Positions 8,733 through 19,029 of a stretch of 64,000 nucleotides of DNA are shown here, one piece after another (the first letter of the stretch is position 1; each line of letters opens with the position of its first letter). The stretch lies in assembly GCF_003352045.1 (NCBI RefSeq), contig NZ_CP025815.1, positions 682,001 to 746,000 of the forward strand. The letters are read 5' to 3'. Both the position numbers and the translations under genes were made by a program. Below the pieces are notes generated by a model. It worked only from the letters and a program-made list of their open reading frames with translations. It searched no databases and was not told where the DNA came from. The DNA comes from Sulfitobacter sp. JL08. GTDB lineage: Bacteria; Pseudomonadota; Alphaproteobacteria; Rhodobacterales; Rhodobacteraceae.

Positions 8733-9842
8733 CTAATCGCTCCGGGCATGGTCAAGCGCCTTGGGCAAGGCGGCGGCAAATAGGTCAATATCTGCCTTTT
8801 GTCCGCAACTGATGCGGATGCATCTGTTTTGTGGTTCGGCAAAAGGCATACGCACAAAGATGTCCTGTGCGATCAGACCGTCAAGCACGGCCTTGGCAAA
8901 AATCCCGTCGGCACCGCAATCGATCGTGACGAAATTGGTGGCGGAAGTTAGTGTTTTCAGAACGTTATCGGCGGCAATCTTGCCAATGCGCGCACGTGCT
9001 GTTTCAATTTCGGATGTCACCTGCGCCAGCCATGCCTGATCCGCCAGGGCGGCCAGCGCACCGGCCTGAGATATCCTGTTCATGCCGAAATGGTTTCTGA
9101 TCTTGTCAAATGAACGGATCAGATCAGGCGCGCCAATCGCATAGCCAACCCGTGCACCGGCCATGCCGTAGCCTTTTGAAAACGTGCGCATCGTGATGAC
9201 GCGGGGATCATGAGGATCAACCTGCGCCGCAACACCGGCGGGGGCACATTCCACATAGGCCTCGTCCAGCACCAGAATGCATCCCTGCGGCAGGCTGTCG
9301 AGAGCGGCACGGATATCCGCGCCGCTGTACCATGTGCCCATCGGATTATCGGGATTGGCAAAATAGATCAGTTTCGCATCGACATCATGCGCGCGGGCAA
9401 TCAGGGCGGCCAGATCTTCGTGATCGTCGCGATAGGGCACCTTGTGCAGCACACCGCCAAACCCCGCGACGTGATAATTGAAGGTGGGATAGGCCCCGTC
9501 AGACGTAACCACACAATCGCCCGGTTCGATCATCAGGCGGGCCAGATAGCCCAGCAGGCCGTCAATGCCTTCGCCGACAACGATATTATCCATGCGCGTG
9601 CCGTGAAATGCTGCCAGTGCCGCGCGCAAGTCATAGCTTTCCGGATCGCCGTACATCCACACATCGGGTACGGCCTCCTGCATTGCCTTTATGGCCAGTG
9701 GCGATGGGCCAAAGACACATTCATTGGCCCCCAGACGGGCGGCAAACGGTGTCTTGCGCGCACGTTCCTGAGTTTCCGGCCCGACAAAGGGAACCGATGC
9801 CGGCAGCGATTGGGCAAGTCTGGTATAGCGGGTATGGCTCAT
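8733..9842 (-). CDS. HisC-like PLP-dependent aminotransferase
   Basis: A class I/II aminotransferase of 369 residues related to histidinol-phosphate aminotransferase. Recognisable are LGANECVFGPSP at the N-terminus, YFANPDNPMGTW, LVLDEAYVE (Asp of the cofactor site), TMRTFSKGYGMAGARVGYA with the PLP lysine, and a C-terminal FVRMPF...RISCG with the substrate-binding arginine. The open frame runs on to 10739, but that part is antisense to the enoyl-CoA hydratase; the ATG at 9840-9842 fits the family start. No other his gene is near, so it may be a paralogue acting on another amino acid. It diverges from the hydratase gene. Confidence 0.85.
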   Translation of the reverse strand: MSHTRYTRLAQSLPASVPFVGPETQERARKTPFAARLGANECVFGPSPLAIKAMQEAVPDVWMYGDPESYDLRAALAAFHGTRMDNIVVGEGIDGLLGYLARLMIEPGDCVVTSDGAYPTFNYHVAGFGGVLHKVPYRDDHEDLAALIARAHDVDAKLIYFANPDNPMGTWYSGADIRAALDSLPQGCILVLDEAYVECAPAGVAAQVDPHDPRVITMRTFSKGYGMAGARVGYAIGAPDLIRSFDKIRNHFGMNRISQAGALAALADQAWLAQVTSEIETARARIGKIAADNVLKTLTSATNFVTIDCGADGIFAKAVLDGLIAQDIFVRMPFAEPQNRCIRISCGQKADIDLFAAALPKALDHARSD

Positions 9843-9980
9843 GCGCCAGATTAAGCGCAGCGCGCGCACAGGTTCAAGCGGTAGCTGCGCACCAGACCCG
9901 GCATTTATTGCCCCAACGTCTGACTGGATTTTATCGCGGCAATCGGCTGTGATGCCGCGACCCATTGAAGGATGATGAAA

Positions 9981-10763
9981 ATGAGCCGTGTTGCTGTCAC
10001 CTATTCTGATCATATCGCCCATGTGCGCCTGTCGCGCGCGGACAAGCGAAACGCGATGGACATTGAAATGATGGAAGCCATCGTCGCGGCAGGGCAGGAG
10101 GTTGCAGCCTCGGATGCGCGCGCGGTTGTACTGTCGGGCGACGGGGCCGCGTTTTGCGCCGGTCTGGATATCAGCAGCTTTGCGGCCATGGCGCAGATGG
10201 ATATGGATGCAACCGTCATGGCGCGCACCCATGGCGACACAAACCTGTTTCAGGAAGTGGCAATGATCTGGCGCAAGGTGCCGGTGCCGGTGATCGCCGC
10301 ACTGCATGGTGCCGTTTATGGCGCAGGGTTCCAGCTGGCGCTGGGCGCGGATATCCGGATTGCGGCACCGGCTACATCCCTTGCCGTGATGGAAATGAAA
10401 TGGGGCCTGATCCCTGATATGGGGGGGATGGTGCTGCTGCCCCGGCTGACGCGCAGCGATGTGATCCGCAAGCTGACCTATACCGCCGCGCCGGTAAGCG
10501 CCGAACAGGCGCTGGCCTGGGGGCTGGTGACGGAAATCGCCGATGATCCGGTGCAGGCGGCGCAGGATCTGGCGGCCGAGATTGCGGGCAAAAGCCCGTC
10601 TGCCATCCGCACGGCCAAGGCGCTGATCACATCCGGTGAAACACTGGATGATGCAGCCCTGTTGCTGGAAGAAAGCCGCGTGCAGATCAACCTGATCGGC
10701 AAACCGGATCAGATGGAAGTGATCGCCGCCCAGATGCAAGGGCGAGCGCCGGTTTTTAAATAG
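9981..10763 (+). CDS. Enoyl-CoA hydratase/isomerase family protein
   Basis: A crotonase-fold protein of about 260 residues. The CoA-binding and oxyanion segments are clear: ADKRNAMDIEM, AAFCAGLDISSFA and ALHGAVYGAGFQLALGADIRIA. A Glu-type catalytic position occurs in EMKWGLIPDMGG. Family members hydrate or isomerise enoyl-CoA esters in fatty-acid or amino-acid breakdown. The ATGs at 9972, 9975 and 9981 are all in frame; GAAGG at 9967-9971 best suits 9981. It stands alone, divergent from the aminotransferase and convergent with valS. Confidence 0.87.
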   Translation: MSRVAVTYSDHIAHVRLSRADKRNAMDIEMMEAIVAAGQEVAASDARAVVLSGDGAAFCAGLDISSFAAMAQMDMDATVMARTHGDTNLFQEVAMIWRKVPVPVIAALHGAVYGAGFQLALGADIRIAAPATSLAVMEMKWGLIPDMGGMVLLPRLTRSDVIRKLTYTAAPVSAEQALAWGLVTEIADDPVQAAQDLAAEIAGKSPSAIRTAKALITSGETLDDAALLLEESRVQINLIGKPDQMEVIAAQMQGRAPVFK

Positions 10764-10785
10764 GCATACTGGACGGCATCAGCGT

Positions 10786-10820
10786 GCCTCCGGCAGGAGT
10801 ATTTCCGGACAAATGAAGGG
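10786..10820 (+). repeat. Intergenic repeat, copy 1
   Basis: GCCTCCGGCAGGAGTATTT followed by an A-rich AAATGAAGGG tail, between the ends of two convergent genes. It shares its core with the element at 38899-38939 (reverse strand) and loosely with 13796-13830. Similar GCCTCCGGCGGG-ATATTT-AGAAGAA elements are, from general knowledge, scattered in Rhodobacterales intergenic regions. Confidence 0.5.
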
Positions 10821-13718
10821 TCAGCCCAGCTCTTCCAGACGGGCAAGCGCCTCTTTCAATGTGGCGTCTTCCTCTTCCCTTGCGGCCAGATTGGCGCGGG
10901 TTTCCTCGACCACCTCGGGCGGGGCAGAGGCGGCGAATTTCGGGTTGTTCAGACGCCCGCGCAATCCGCCCAGTTCCTTGCCAAGCTTATCCAGCGTCTT
11001 TTGCAGCCGCGCCTTTTCTTCGTTGATGTCGATGATATCGGCCAGAGGCAGGCCAAAGCTGCCGCCTTCGGCCGCGATTGTCACGCAGCCCTTGGGAAAG
11101 CTGTCGACTTTGGTCAGGCTGTCGACGCGGGCAAGCCGTTTGATCAGGATTTCGTTTTGCGCCCAAGCTGTCTGTCCGTTCGCGTCCAGATCGCTGAACA
11201 GCATCGGAACCTTGAGCCCCGCAGGCACATGCATCTGCGCGCGCGCCGACCGGATGCTTTCGATCAGGCCGATGACCCAGTTCATCTCGTGATCTGCGGC
11301 CCGATCGACCAGATCGGCGGTCGTGTAGGCCGGCCAGTCGGCGTGGATCAGCATCTTGTCGCGCTCGCCCGAGACACCCCAGAGTTCTTCGGTGATGAAC
11401 GGCATGATCGGGTGCAGCAGGATCAGGCACTGGTCCAGCACCCATTTCATGGTTTCCTGCGTTTCGGCCTTGGCCGCGTCATCGTCCTGCAACAACGGCT
11501 TGGAAAATTCGACATACCAGTCGCAGACCTTGCCCCAGACAAAAACGTAAAGTGCGCTGGCGGCATCGTTGAAACGATAGGTCTCGAGCGCGGCGTCCAC
11601 CTCCTGGCGGACTTTTGCGACCTCGCCCATGATCCATTTGTTCAGCGTGTGCTGCGGTTGGGGCAGGGTGGTGGCGGGCGCGCCAAACACTTCGTTCATT
11701 TCGGCAAAGCGCATGGCGTTCCACAGCTTGGTGCCAAAATTGCGATAGCCCGCGATCCGTTGCGTATCCAGTTTGAGAGCACCGCCAAGGCTGGCCATGG
11801 CTGCATTGGTAAAACGCAGCGCATCGGCGCCGTATTCGTCGATTAGGTCCAGCGGATCAACCACGTTGCCGGTGGATTTGGACATCTTCTTGCCCTTGGC
11901 GTCGCGGACAAGGCCGTGCAGATAAACGGTTTTGAACGGGACTTGGTTCACGACTGAAAGCTGCATCATCATCATCCGCGCCACCCAGAAGAACAGGATG
12001 TCGGTGCCGGTGATCAGATCAGAGGTCGGAAAGTATTTCCTGAGCTCTGGCGTGTCTTCGGGCCAGCCCAGCGTACCGATGGGCCAGAGGCCGGAGGAGA
12101 ACCACGTATCGAGGACGTCGGGGTCGCGGGTAAGTTTCACACCGTCCCCGGCCATCGCCTTCGCTTCGGCCCCGGTTGGTGCGCAATACTGGTTGCCGTC
12201 CGCATCAAACCACACCGGAATCTGGTGCCCCCACCACAGCTGGCGGGAAATGCACCAGGGTTCGATATTGTCGAGCCAGTGGAAATAGACCTTTTCTTCC
12301 CGCTCGGGCAGGATTTTGGTGTCGCCGTTGCGCACCGCGTCCAGCGCGGGGCCGACGATCTTGTCTGTGTCCACAAACCACTGATCGGTCAGCAGCGGTT
12401 CGATCACCACCTTGGAGCGGTCGCCAAACGGCTGCATGATCGGTTTGCTTTCGACGTAGGGCATCATGCCGCCATCAAAACAGACCTCGCCCTCGTCATT
12501 GGGTGGGGCAGGCACCATCACGGCCAGACCTTCGGCCGTGATATCGGCGACGACACGCTTGCGCGCCTCGAACCGGTCAAGGCCGCGGTATTCGTCGGGC
12601 ACAAGGTTCATTGCGGCGATCATCGCCTCGTCAAAGCCCTTTTCGCCATTGGCAATGGCCTGCGCCACAGCAGCTTCCTCGGCATAGGGTTTGCCATCGC
12701 TGCGCATGTGGGCGCGGGTATCCATCAGGTTGTACATCGGGATGTTCCCGCGCTTTGCCACCTGATAATCGTTGAAATCATGCGCGCCGGTGATCTTGAC
12801 CGCGCCGGAACCGAAATCAGGGTCCGGATACTCATCGGTGATGATCGGGATCAGGCGGCGGTGTTCCTTGGGACCGACGGGAATTTCGCACAGTTTGCCC
12901 ACGATCGGGGCATAGCGTTCATCCGACGGATGCACCGCAACAGCCCCGTCACCCAGCATGGTTTCAGGGCGTGTCGTCGCGATCGAGATATAGTCGCGTG
13001 TCTCGCGTAGGGTGACGTTACCGTCTTCGTCCTTTTCCACGTATTCATAGGTTGCGCCATTGGCCAGCGGGTATTTGAAATGCCACATATGGCCCGCAAC
13101 TTCGATGTTTTCGACCTCGAGATCGGAAATCGCGGTTTCGAACTTCGGGTCCCAGTTGACCAGACGCTTGCCGCGATAGATCAGGCCCTTGTTGTACATA
13201 TCCACGAAAACCTTGATCACGGCGTCGTGGAAATTGCCGTCTTCGCCATCGGGCGCGCTGTCGGCGCCGGACATTGTAAATGCCTCGCGCGACCAGTCAC
13301 AGGAGGCACCAAGACGTTTGAGCTGCCCGATGATTGTCCCGCGCGAGGCGATTTTTTGCTGCCACACGCGGCGCACGAATGCGTCGCGGCCCATTTCTGC
13401 GCGCGTTGGTTCCCCGTTGGCGGCCATATCGCGTTCGGTGACCATCTGGGTGGCGATGCCAGCATGATCCGTTCCCGGCTGCCACAGCGTGTCGAACCCG
13501 CGCATCCGGTGCCAGCGCACAAGGATATCCTGCAAGGTGTTGTTGAACGCATGGCCCATGTGCAGGCTGCCGGTCACGTTGGGCGGCGGGATCATGATGC
13601 AATAGGCGGATGCGCCCGGCTTGGCGTTGGCCCCGGCCTTGAAGCATCCGGCGGCTTCCCATGCCTGATACAGCCGGTCTTCGGCCTGCGCCGCATCAAA
13701 GGTTTTTTCCATCGCCAT
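10821..13718 (-). CDS. valS: Valine--tRNA ligase
   Basis: Charges tRNA-Val in the cytoplasm and edits misactivated threonine. A class I synthetase of 965 residues with the HIGH-type motif HMGH at about 53-56 inside [15 protein letters not shown], a long editing insertion, and KMSKSTGN before the anticodon-binding domain (GADALRF). The C-terminal 70 residues form a coiled coil ([17 protein letters not shown]), as in other ValRS. Three in-frame ATGs cluster at 13712-13724; AAGGA is eight bases before the middle one, which I use. A structured 300-base region lies upstream. Confidence 0.96.
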   Translation of the reverse strand: MAMEKTFDAAQAEDRLYQAWEAAGCFKAGANAKPGASAYCIMIPPPNVTGSLHMGHAFNNTLQDILVRWHRMRGFDTLWQPGTDHAGIATQMVTERDMAANGEPTRAEMGRDAFVRRVWQQKIASRGTIIGQLKRLGASCDWSREAFTMSGADSAPDGEDGNFHDAVIKVFVDMYNKGLIYRGKRLVNWDPKFETAISDLEVENIEVAGHMWHFKYPLANGATYEYVEKDEDGNVTLRETRDYISIATTRPETMLGDGAVAVHPSDERYAPIVGKLCEIPVGPKEHRRLIPIITDEYPDPDFGSGAVKITGAHDFNDYQVAKRGNIPMYNLMDTRAHMRSDGKPYAEEAAVAQAIANGEKGFDEAMIAAMNLVPDEYRGLDRFEARKRVVADITAEGLAVMVPAPPNDEGEVCFDGGMMPYVESKPIMQPFGDRSKVVIEPLLTDQWFVDTDKIVGPALDAVRNGDTKILPEREEKVYFHWLDNIEPWCISRQLWWGHQIPVWFDADGNQYCAPTGAEAKAMAGDGVKLTRDPDVLDTWFSSGLWPIGTLGWPEDTPELRKYFPTSDLITGTDILFFWVARMMMMQLSVVNQVPFKTVYLHGLVRDAKGKKMSKSTGNVVDPLDLIDEYGADALRFTNAAMASLGGALKLDTQRIAGYRNFGTKLWNAMRFAEMNEVFGAPATTLPQPQHTLNKWIMGEVAKVRQEVDAALETYRFNDAASALYVFVWGKVCDWYVEFSKPLLQDDDAAKAETQETMKWVLDQCLILLHPIMPFITEELWGVSGERDKMLIHADWPAYTTADLVDRAADHEMNWVIGLIESIRSARAQMHVPAGLKVPMLFSDLDANGQTAWAQNEILIKRLARVDSLTKVDSFPKGCVTIAAEGGSFGLPLADIIDINEEKARLQKTLDKLGKELGGLRGRLNNPKFAASAPPEVVEETRANLAAREEEDATLKEALARLEELG

Positions 13719-13795
13719 GATCATGATCCTTGTTCGTGTGGAGGATCATCTAGCGAAGGACGGCGCGAAGGAAAAGGTGTGGCGCGGGGTCGGAC

Positions 13796-13830
13796 CGCCG
13801 GAATGTCCGTATTTTTGGCAAAAAGAAAGC
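13796..13830 (+). repeat. Intergenic repeat, degenerate copy 3
   Basis: CGCCGGAATGTCCGTATTT followed by TTGGCAAAAAGAAAGC. It keeps the order GC-rich core, TATTT, purine-rich tail of the copies at 10786 and 38899, but the core is diverged, so membership is tentative. Confidence 0.3.
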
Positions 13831-13873
13831 ACGCGCAACGGTTCTTTAACCCTGACCGGGTCTAATGGGTCCG

Positions 13874-13989
13874 CGGTACAGGCTGCCGAGCCGATGACCG
13901 TGCAAGAAGAAGGCAAGTCGCCCCTCCCAACGGATTAAGCACCACATATGCCTGTGGACGGCCCACGGGAGGGCGCACTGCCCGCTTCT
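13874..13989. ncRNA. Candidate structured RNA upstream of valS
   Basis: Two adjacent stem-loops. The first pairs CGGT 13874-13877 with ACCG 13897-13900 and GGCT 13881-13884 with AGCC 13889-13892. The second is long: CCCTCCC at 13922-13928 pairs with GGGAGGG at 13967-13973 and the stem continues outward with bulges to 13908/13989, about 18 pairs in all. Its apical region contains CCACA 13942-13946 pairing with TGTGG 13953-13957. The strand is undecided: on the minus strand it would be part of a long valS leader, on the plus strand an independent RNA. I could not match it to a known family. Confidence 0.35.
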
Positions 13990-14031
13990 ATTTGCCAACA
14001 ATACGAGTATCCGCGCCCGCCATGTGCGGCG

Positions 14032-14454
14032 TCAGGTCAAATGGCGCGCGCGGGCCCCGCGTTCGATGGCCGCAGCGTGCAGGCGGTCGATGTTCAACTC
14101 GTAGCGAATTTCTTCCAGCAGACGCAATTCGGGTTCGGCCAGCGTTCCGTCTGCGGCGGCGACATCGCAGGCCAGCGCATATGCGGTTTCAAACAGGCGT
14201 TCGGGCAGGCTTTCGCGGATCAGGCCGAACAGAGCATCCAGCCCGTCCTCTTGTTCGAACAGGTCGAAAACGATCTGCGCAATCGTGTTCATGCGGTCTA
14301 CATCATAGCTGGCAAAGACCGGCAGCATATTCACCGCAGACTGGATCTTGACCAGTTCGGCGGTGCGAATGTCCTCATCCGAGGCAGAAACCGCGATCAT
14401 CAGGGCGACAAGGCTGTCTTGTGCGCTTAGCGCGTGGGGTATTTCATTGGGCAA
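14032..14454 (-). CDS. TerB-like tellurite resistance family protein
   Basis: A 140-residue all-helical protein with the paired acidic helices typical of TerB-like domains: SASDEDIRTAELVKI in the first half and AADGTLAEPELRLLEEI in the second. TerB domains bind divalent metal and are found in stress and surveillance contexts; most stand-alone bacterial copies have no proven role. There are no other ter genes nearby, so a tellurite function should not be assumed. Confidence 0.8.
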   Translation of the reverse strand: MPNEIPHALSAQDSLVALMIAVSASDEDIRTAELVKIQSAVNMLPVFASYDVDRMNTIAQIVFDLFEQEDGLDALFGLIRESLPERLFETAYALACDVAAADGTLAEPELRLLEEIRYELNIDRLHAAAIERGARARHLT

Positions 14455-14572
14455 GGGGGCCGTCCTTTGGCAAAGCTGTGTTGCAGCGCAGAATATTGAC
14501 GCGCACCCGAATGGGCAATAGGTAGCGTCGGACCTGTGCGCATTGGGCGCCGGGGCAATTCCGGAGATGGGT

Positions 14573-16147
14573 ATGTCAGAGCTTCGTCAAGCTGCACTTC
14601 AGTCCAAAGCGTGGCCGTTTGAAGAAGCGCGCAAACTGGTCAAACGCTATGCCAAAACCCCGCCAGAGAAAGGTTTTGTGCTGTTCGAGACCGGTTATGG
14701 CCCGTCCGGATTGCCCCATATCGGCACATTCGGAGAGGTCGCGCGCACCACGATGGTGCGCCGCGCCTTTGAAGTGATCAGTGATATTCCGACGAAACTG
14801 ATCTGTTTTTCCGATGATCTGGACGGGATGCGCAAAATTCCGGGCAATGTGCCGAACCCTGAAATGCTGGCACCGCACACGCAAAAACCACTGACTTCGG
14901 TGCCTGATCCGTTCGGTGAATTCGAAAGCTTTGGCCATCACAACAACGCCATGTTGCGCCGGTTCCTAGATACGTTCGGGTTTGAATACGATTTCATCAG
15001 CGCGACCGAATTCTACCGGTCGGGCCAGTTTGACGAGGTGCTGTTGCGTGCGGCGCAGCGCTATGACGATATCATGGCCGTGATGCTGAAATCCCTGCGC
15101 GAAGAGCGCCAGCAGACTTATTCGATTTTCCTGCCGATCCACCCCGAGACGGGCCGCGTGATGTATGTGCCACTGACATCGGTGGATGCAGATGCGGGAA
15201 CGATCACGTTCAACGACGAGGATGGAAGCGAGATGACCCTGCCGGTGACAGGCGGGCACGTCAAGTTGCAATGGAAGCCGGATTTCGGTGCGCGCTGGGC
15301 GGCGCTGGGTGTGGATTTCGAGATGTATGGCAAGGACCATTCCACAAATACGCCGATCTATGACAGCATCTGCGAAATTCTGGGGGTCAAGGCGCCGGAA
15401 CATTTCACATATGAGCTGTTCCTAGATGAAAACGGCCAGAAAATCTCGAAAACCTCGGGAAATGGCGTGTCGATCGACGAATGGCTGACCTATGCGTCCA
15501 CCGAAAGCCTGTCCTATTTCATGTATCAGAAACCCAAGACAGCCAAAAGGATGCATTTCGATGTGATCCCCAAGGCCATGGATGAATATCACCAGCAATT
15601 GCGGGCCTATCCGACGCAAGACGTGAAGGCGCAGCTGAACAATCCTGTCTGGCACATCCACGGCGGCGATGTGCCTGAATCGCACATGGTGGTGCCTTAT
15701 TCCATGTTGCTGAACCTTGCCGCGGTTGCGAATGCGGACAACAAGGATCAGCTTTGGGGGTTCATCCAGCGCTACGCACCCGAGGCCGCGCCTGAAACCC
15801 ATGCCGATCTGGACGCGGCGGCAGGCTATGCGGTGCGTTATTACAATGATTTCGTGAAACCGGCCAAAACCTACCGGATGCCCAGTGATCTGGAGCGCGA
15901 AGCACTGGAGGATTTGCGCGACCAGTTGAAAACCTGGGAAGGCGGGCTGGATGCCGAGGCGTTGCAATCACTGGTGTTTGCCTGCGGGCGCGAACGGTTT
16001 GATCCGCTGCGCGACTGGTTTACCGCGCTTTACGAAGTGTTACTGGGCGCCAGTCAGGGGCCACGCTTTGGCGGATTTATCGCGCTTTACGGCGTGGACG
16101 AAACCATTGCGCTGATTGATGACGCCCTGGCCGGAAAATTGACCTAA
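14573..16147 (+). CDS. lysK: Lysine--tRNA ligase, class I
   Basis: Charges tRNA-Lys. This is the archaeal-type class I LysRS found in many alphaproteobacteria, unrelated to the class II LysS of most bacteria. The 524-residue protein has [14 protein letters not shown] (HIGH-like, about residues 42-55), an [16 protein letters not shown] segment, and the KMSKS variant KISKTSGNG. The ATG at 14573 follows GGAGA by five bases; the frame opens at 14543. It stands alone, followed by the DUF4864 gene. Confidence 0.95.
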   Translation: MSELRQAALQSKAWPFEEARKLVKRYAKTPPEKGFVLFETGYGPSGLPHIGTFGEVARTTMVRRAFEVISDIPTKLICFSDDLDGMRKIPGNVPNPEMLAPHTQKPLTSVPDPFGEFESFGHHNNAMLRRFLDTFGFEYDFISATEFYRSGQFDEVLLRAAQRYDDIMAVMLKSLREERQQTYSIFLPIHPETGRVMYVPLTSVDADAGTITFNDEDGSEMTLPVTGGHVKLQWKPDFGARWAALGVDFEMYGKDHSTNTPIYDSICEILGVKAPEHFTYELFLDENGQKISKTSGNGVSIDEWLTYASTESLSYFMYQKPKTAKRMHFDVIPKAMDEYHQQLRAYPTQDVKAQLNNPVWHIHGGDVPESHMVVPYSMLLNLAAVANADNKDQLWGFIQRYAPEAAPETHADLDAAAGYAVRYYNDFVKPAKTYRMPSDLEREALEDLRDQLKTWEGGLDAEALQSLVFACGRERFDPLRDWFTALYEVLLGASQGPRFGGFIALYGVDETIALIDDALAGKLT

Positions 16148-16193
16148 GGGCAAACGCGCCTATCCTTTTGTTCACAGACAGGAGGGTTTGAAA

Positions 16194-16595
16194 ATGCGTT
16201 CGTTGATTTTGGCACTGGCTTTGATCCTTGGGACGGGGGCCAGCGCGTCCGCCCAAAGCAGCGAGATCGAGGCCACGATTTCCAACCAGATAACCGCGTT
16301 CAAGGCGGATGATTTTGCGCAGGCGTTCACCTTTGCCAGCCCGACGATCCAGCAATTGTTCCAGACCCCCGAAAATTTCGGGCGCATGGTCAGCCAGGGC
16401 TATCCGATGGTGTGGCGCCCGGCCGATGTAAGGTATTTGGAACTGCGCGAAATTTCGGGCGAGCTGTGGCAAAAGGTTATGATCACAGATGCGGATGGCG
16501 CGGTACATGTGCTGGATTACCGGATGCAGAAATCTGAATCTGGCTGGAAGATCAACGGGGTGCAGATACTGGCGCAACCCGAAGCCAATGTCTGA
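16194..16595 (+). CDS. Secreted DUF4864 protein
   Basis: A 133-residue protein with a clear signal peptide (MRSLILALALILGTGASASA, cleavage after ASA) and a mature domain matching DUF4864: AFKADDFAQAFTFASPTIQ, then GYPMVWRPADVRYLEL. The family is exported, small and of unknown function. GGAGG at 16181-16185 is eight bases before the ATG at 16194. It follows lysK by 46 bp and could be read through from it. Confidence 0.82.
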   Translation: MRSLILALALILGTGASASAQSSEIEATISNQITAFKADDFAQAFTFASPTIQQLFQTPENFGRMVSQGYPMVWRPADVRYLELREISGELWQKVMITDADGAVHVLDYRMQKSESGWKINGVQILAQPEANV

Positions 16596-16710
16596 TCCGC
16601 ACCGCATGTGCCCACCGTGACGGTGCTGTGAACGCTTCTTAACAACCTGTCGATACTTCCCTTTTCGTGCGCCGGGATCGCCCGGATTAGAACGCAGGAA
16701 AGGGATTTTG

Positions 16711-18996
16711 ATGAACAAGGCTATCACCGACGGGTTATTGCTGATGCCGCCTGCCTTTGCAGGCGGGCTTGATACATGGTCAAGCGGGGATGGCACGCCA
16801 GGGTCAAACACTTATGACGCGTCGGGCAACGCCGCGTTTGTGCCAGCCGACCAAGACTTTGGCGGGTGTCTGGAACTTCTGAAAAGCGATGCGGTACAAA
16901 AGCTGCGCTATAGCGGCGAAACGCCCCTTTTGCCGGGGTGCTATCTGCAAATCAAGGCGCGCGTCAAAGCGATAAGCGGGGCGTTTCCTTCTGTGCGCAT
17001 AGCAGCGTGGGCCGGTGGTGCCGGCGGCGCCCATGTGCCAGCCGTCGTTCAGACCGCGCCTACCGTGGCGCTAAACACATATGGCAAGATTGTGGAAGTG
17101 TCGGCGATCGTCGGTTCCGGTGCGCGCACTGGCGTTGACATGGTGTGGGGCACACAGCCGATCTATGGGCATTTCGGGCTGGACCTGACCGGTGCAAATG
17201 GAGGTGTCGTGCGGATTGACGATATCGAAATCACCGATGTCACGTCGGTGTTCCTGCGCGATATGCTGGGGCTGGTCGATGTGCGCGATCATGGCGCGGT
17301 GGGTGACGGGATCACCGATGACAGCGCCGCGTTTGAAGCTGCGGATGCCGCCGCCAACGGGCGTGCCGTTCTGGTATCGAAAGGAACGTATTTTCTGGGG
17401 GACAGCGTTACATTTGAATCCTCGGTCCGGTTTCAGGGTAAGGTCAGCATGGCGGCGGACAAGCTGTTTGTTCTGACGCGGAATTTCGATCTGCCAACCT
17501 ATATCGATGCGTTCGGTGATGAGGAACTGGCCTTTCGCAAGGCGTTTCAGGCGCTGCTGAACAATGCGGATCATGAATCGCTTGATCTGGGCGGGCGCAA
17601 GATCAATGTGACGGCACCGATCGACATGCAGGCGGCGGTTCCCAACCGCACCAGCTATGCCACGCGCCGGGTGATCCGGAACGGCCAGTTCGAGGCCGCG
17701 CCCGGTGCTTCGTGGGATACGGAAACGGTTACGTCGCAAGCGACCTATACGCCAGCAGATCCGCGTGTCTTGACCGGGGTCGTCGATGTGGCGAACGTGC
17801 CTGTGGGTGCCTTGGTCGATGGATTTGGCGTCGGGCGTGAAGTCTACGTGCTGGACAAGAACGTCGCGACACAAGAGGTGACGTTGAACGCGCCCCTGTA
17901 TGATGCGGCGGGAACGCAGGTATTTACATTCAAGCGCTTCAAGTACTTGCTGGATTTCAGCGGCTTCAGCCAGCTGAGCAAATTCAGCCTGTCCGATATA
18001 GAGTTCCAGTGCAACAACCGGTGCAGCGCGGTGATGCTGGCCCCGAGCGGTCTGATCTTTCAGGTACGAGACTGCTTTTTCTCGCGCCCCAAGGACCGCG
18101 GGATCACATCAATCGGCGGTGGCTGTCAGGGAATGAAGATCGACCGCTGCCAGTTCCTGTCATCCGAGGATGCGCTTGATGTGGCCGACCGGATAACCAT
18201 CGCACTGAACACCAATGCCAACGACATCAAGCTGCGCGATTGCCGGGCCACGAAATTCCGGCATTTCGCGGTGGTTGCAGGCAGCAATTCCCTGATCCTT
18301 GGCAATCACTTCTTTCAGGGTGACAGCGTGCCCAACGGGGTGCGCACCGCCGGCCTTGTGATTGCGAACTCCCATTGCAGCAGTATCGTTTCGGGAAACT
18401 ACATCGATAACTGCTTTATCGAATGGACCAACGAACAGGACGCGGCGCCGGAATTCAATTCAGAGTTTTCGTTCAGTGCGCTGAGTATTTCCGACAATAT
18501 ATTCCTCTCTGGCGATGTCGCGCCATGGTTCAGCTATATCGTGGTGAAACCGCACGGCATCGGCCATTTTTTAAGTGGTGTGACAATTACCGGCAACAGG
18601 TTCCGCACGATCAACGGCACGATCGACCGGGCCGAACGGGTTGATACCAGCTTTGCCGATCTGGATTACACGCGCATGAAGAACATCACGTTCAGCGCAA
18701 ATTCGTTTCATTCGGTTTCGCGTCAGGTTTCCAACCCTTTGCGGATCAAACATGCGCAGATCACCGAGGCACAGACATGGGTGATTGATCCGGACGGGCA
18801 ACTGCCCTTCGGGGCGTGGGCGCGGACGGTGGATGCTGTTGTGGCAGATGGCAAAATCCGCAATGCGGCCGGGGAACAGCAGTTTGCAATGCCCTACACA
18901 ACGGTGCAAAACGGCGCAAATTCCGATCAGGTGCATCTGCTATGGCCGCAGGCGGTGCGCGGGGATGCGACGGTTACGGTGCGCATCGATAATTGA
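16711..18996 (+). CDS. Right-handed parallel beta-helix protein (pectate lyase-3 / GH28-related)
   Basis: A 761-residue protein. Residues about 1-190 look like a beta-sandwich carbohydrate-binding region. At about 195-245 comes the Pectate_lyase_3 entry motif DVRDHGAVGDGITDDSAAF with VLVSKGTYFLGDSV, as in tailspikes and polysaccharide-degrading beta-helix enzymes. The middle carries repeated short strands with N and G turns (GNHFF, GNYIDNC, DNIFLSGD, GNRFRTI, ANSFHSV), the rungs of the helix. No classical signal peptide is visible. GGAAAGGGA precedes the ATG at 16711. A polysaccharide substrate is likely, perhaps the cell's own exopolysaccharide; catalysis is not proven. Confidence 0.78.
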   Translation: MNKAITDGLLLMPPAFAGGLDTWSSGDGTPGSNTYDASGNAAFVPADQDFGGCLELLKSDAVQKLRYSGETPLLPGCYLQIKARVKAISGAFPSVRIAAWAGGAGGAHVPAVVQTAPTVALNTYGKIVEVSAIVGSGARTGVDMVWGTQPIYGHFGLDLTGANGGVVRIDDIEITDVTSVFLRDMLGLVDVRDHGAVGDGITDDSAAFEAADAAANGRAVLVSKGTYFLGDSVTFESSVRFQGKVSMAADKLFVLTRNFDLPTYIDAFGDEELAFRKAFQALLNNADHESLDLGGRKINVTAPIDMQAAVPNRTSYATRRVIRNGQFEAAPGASWDTETVTSQATYTPADPRVLTGVVDVANVPVGALVDGFGVGREVYVLDKNVATQEVTLNAPLYDAAGTQVFTFKRFKYLLDFSGFSQLSKFSLSDIEFQCNNRCSAVMLAPSGLIFQVRDCFFSRPKDRGITSIGGGCQGMKIDRCQFLSSEDALDVADRITIALNTNANDIKLRDCRATKFRHFAVVAGSNSLILGNHFFQGDSVPNGVRTAGLVIANSHCSSIVSGNYIDNCFIEWTNEQDAAPEFNSEFSFSALSISDNIFLSGDVAPWFSYIVVKPHGIGHFLSGVTITGNRFRTINGTIDRAERVDTSFADLDYTRMKNITFSANSFHSVSRQVSNPLRIKHAQITEAQTWVIDPDGQLPFGAWARTVDAVVADGKIRNAAGEQQFAMPYTTVQNGANSDQVHLLWPQAVRGDATVTVRIDN

Positions 18997-19029
18997 ATGG
19001 TCCGGGGTGGGTTGTAACGTCCGCCCCGT

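Larger units (their letters stand above)
13725..14031. other. Gene-free, strongly structured intergenic region
   Basis: No convincing coding sequence lies between valS and the TerB-like gene. A 73-codon plus-strand frame crosses it but has no recognisable domain and begins inside valS. The region holds a degenerate copy of the intergenic repeat at 13796-13830 and two consecutive stem-loops at 13874-13989, described separately. Confidence 0.6.

Noticed and set aside
9843-10739. Upstream extension of the HisC-like minus-strand frame (open to 10739)
   Set aside because: It is antisense to the enoyl-CoA hydratase, has no domain, and the aminotransferase family starts at the ATG at 9842.
13717-13938. 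73-codon plus-strand frame in the valS upstream region
   Set aside because: Starts inside valS, no domain, and runs through stem-loops and a repeat copy.
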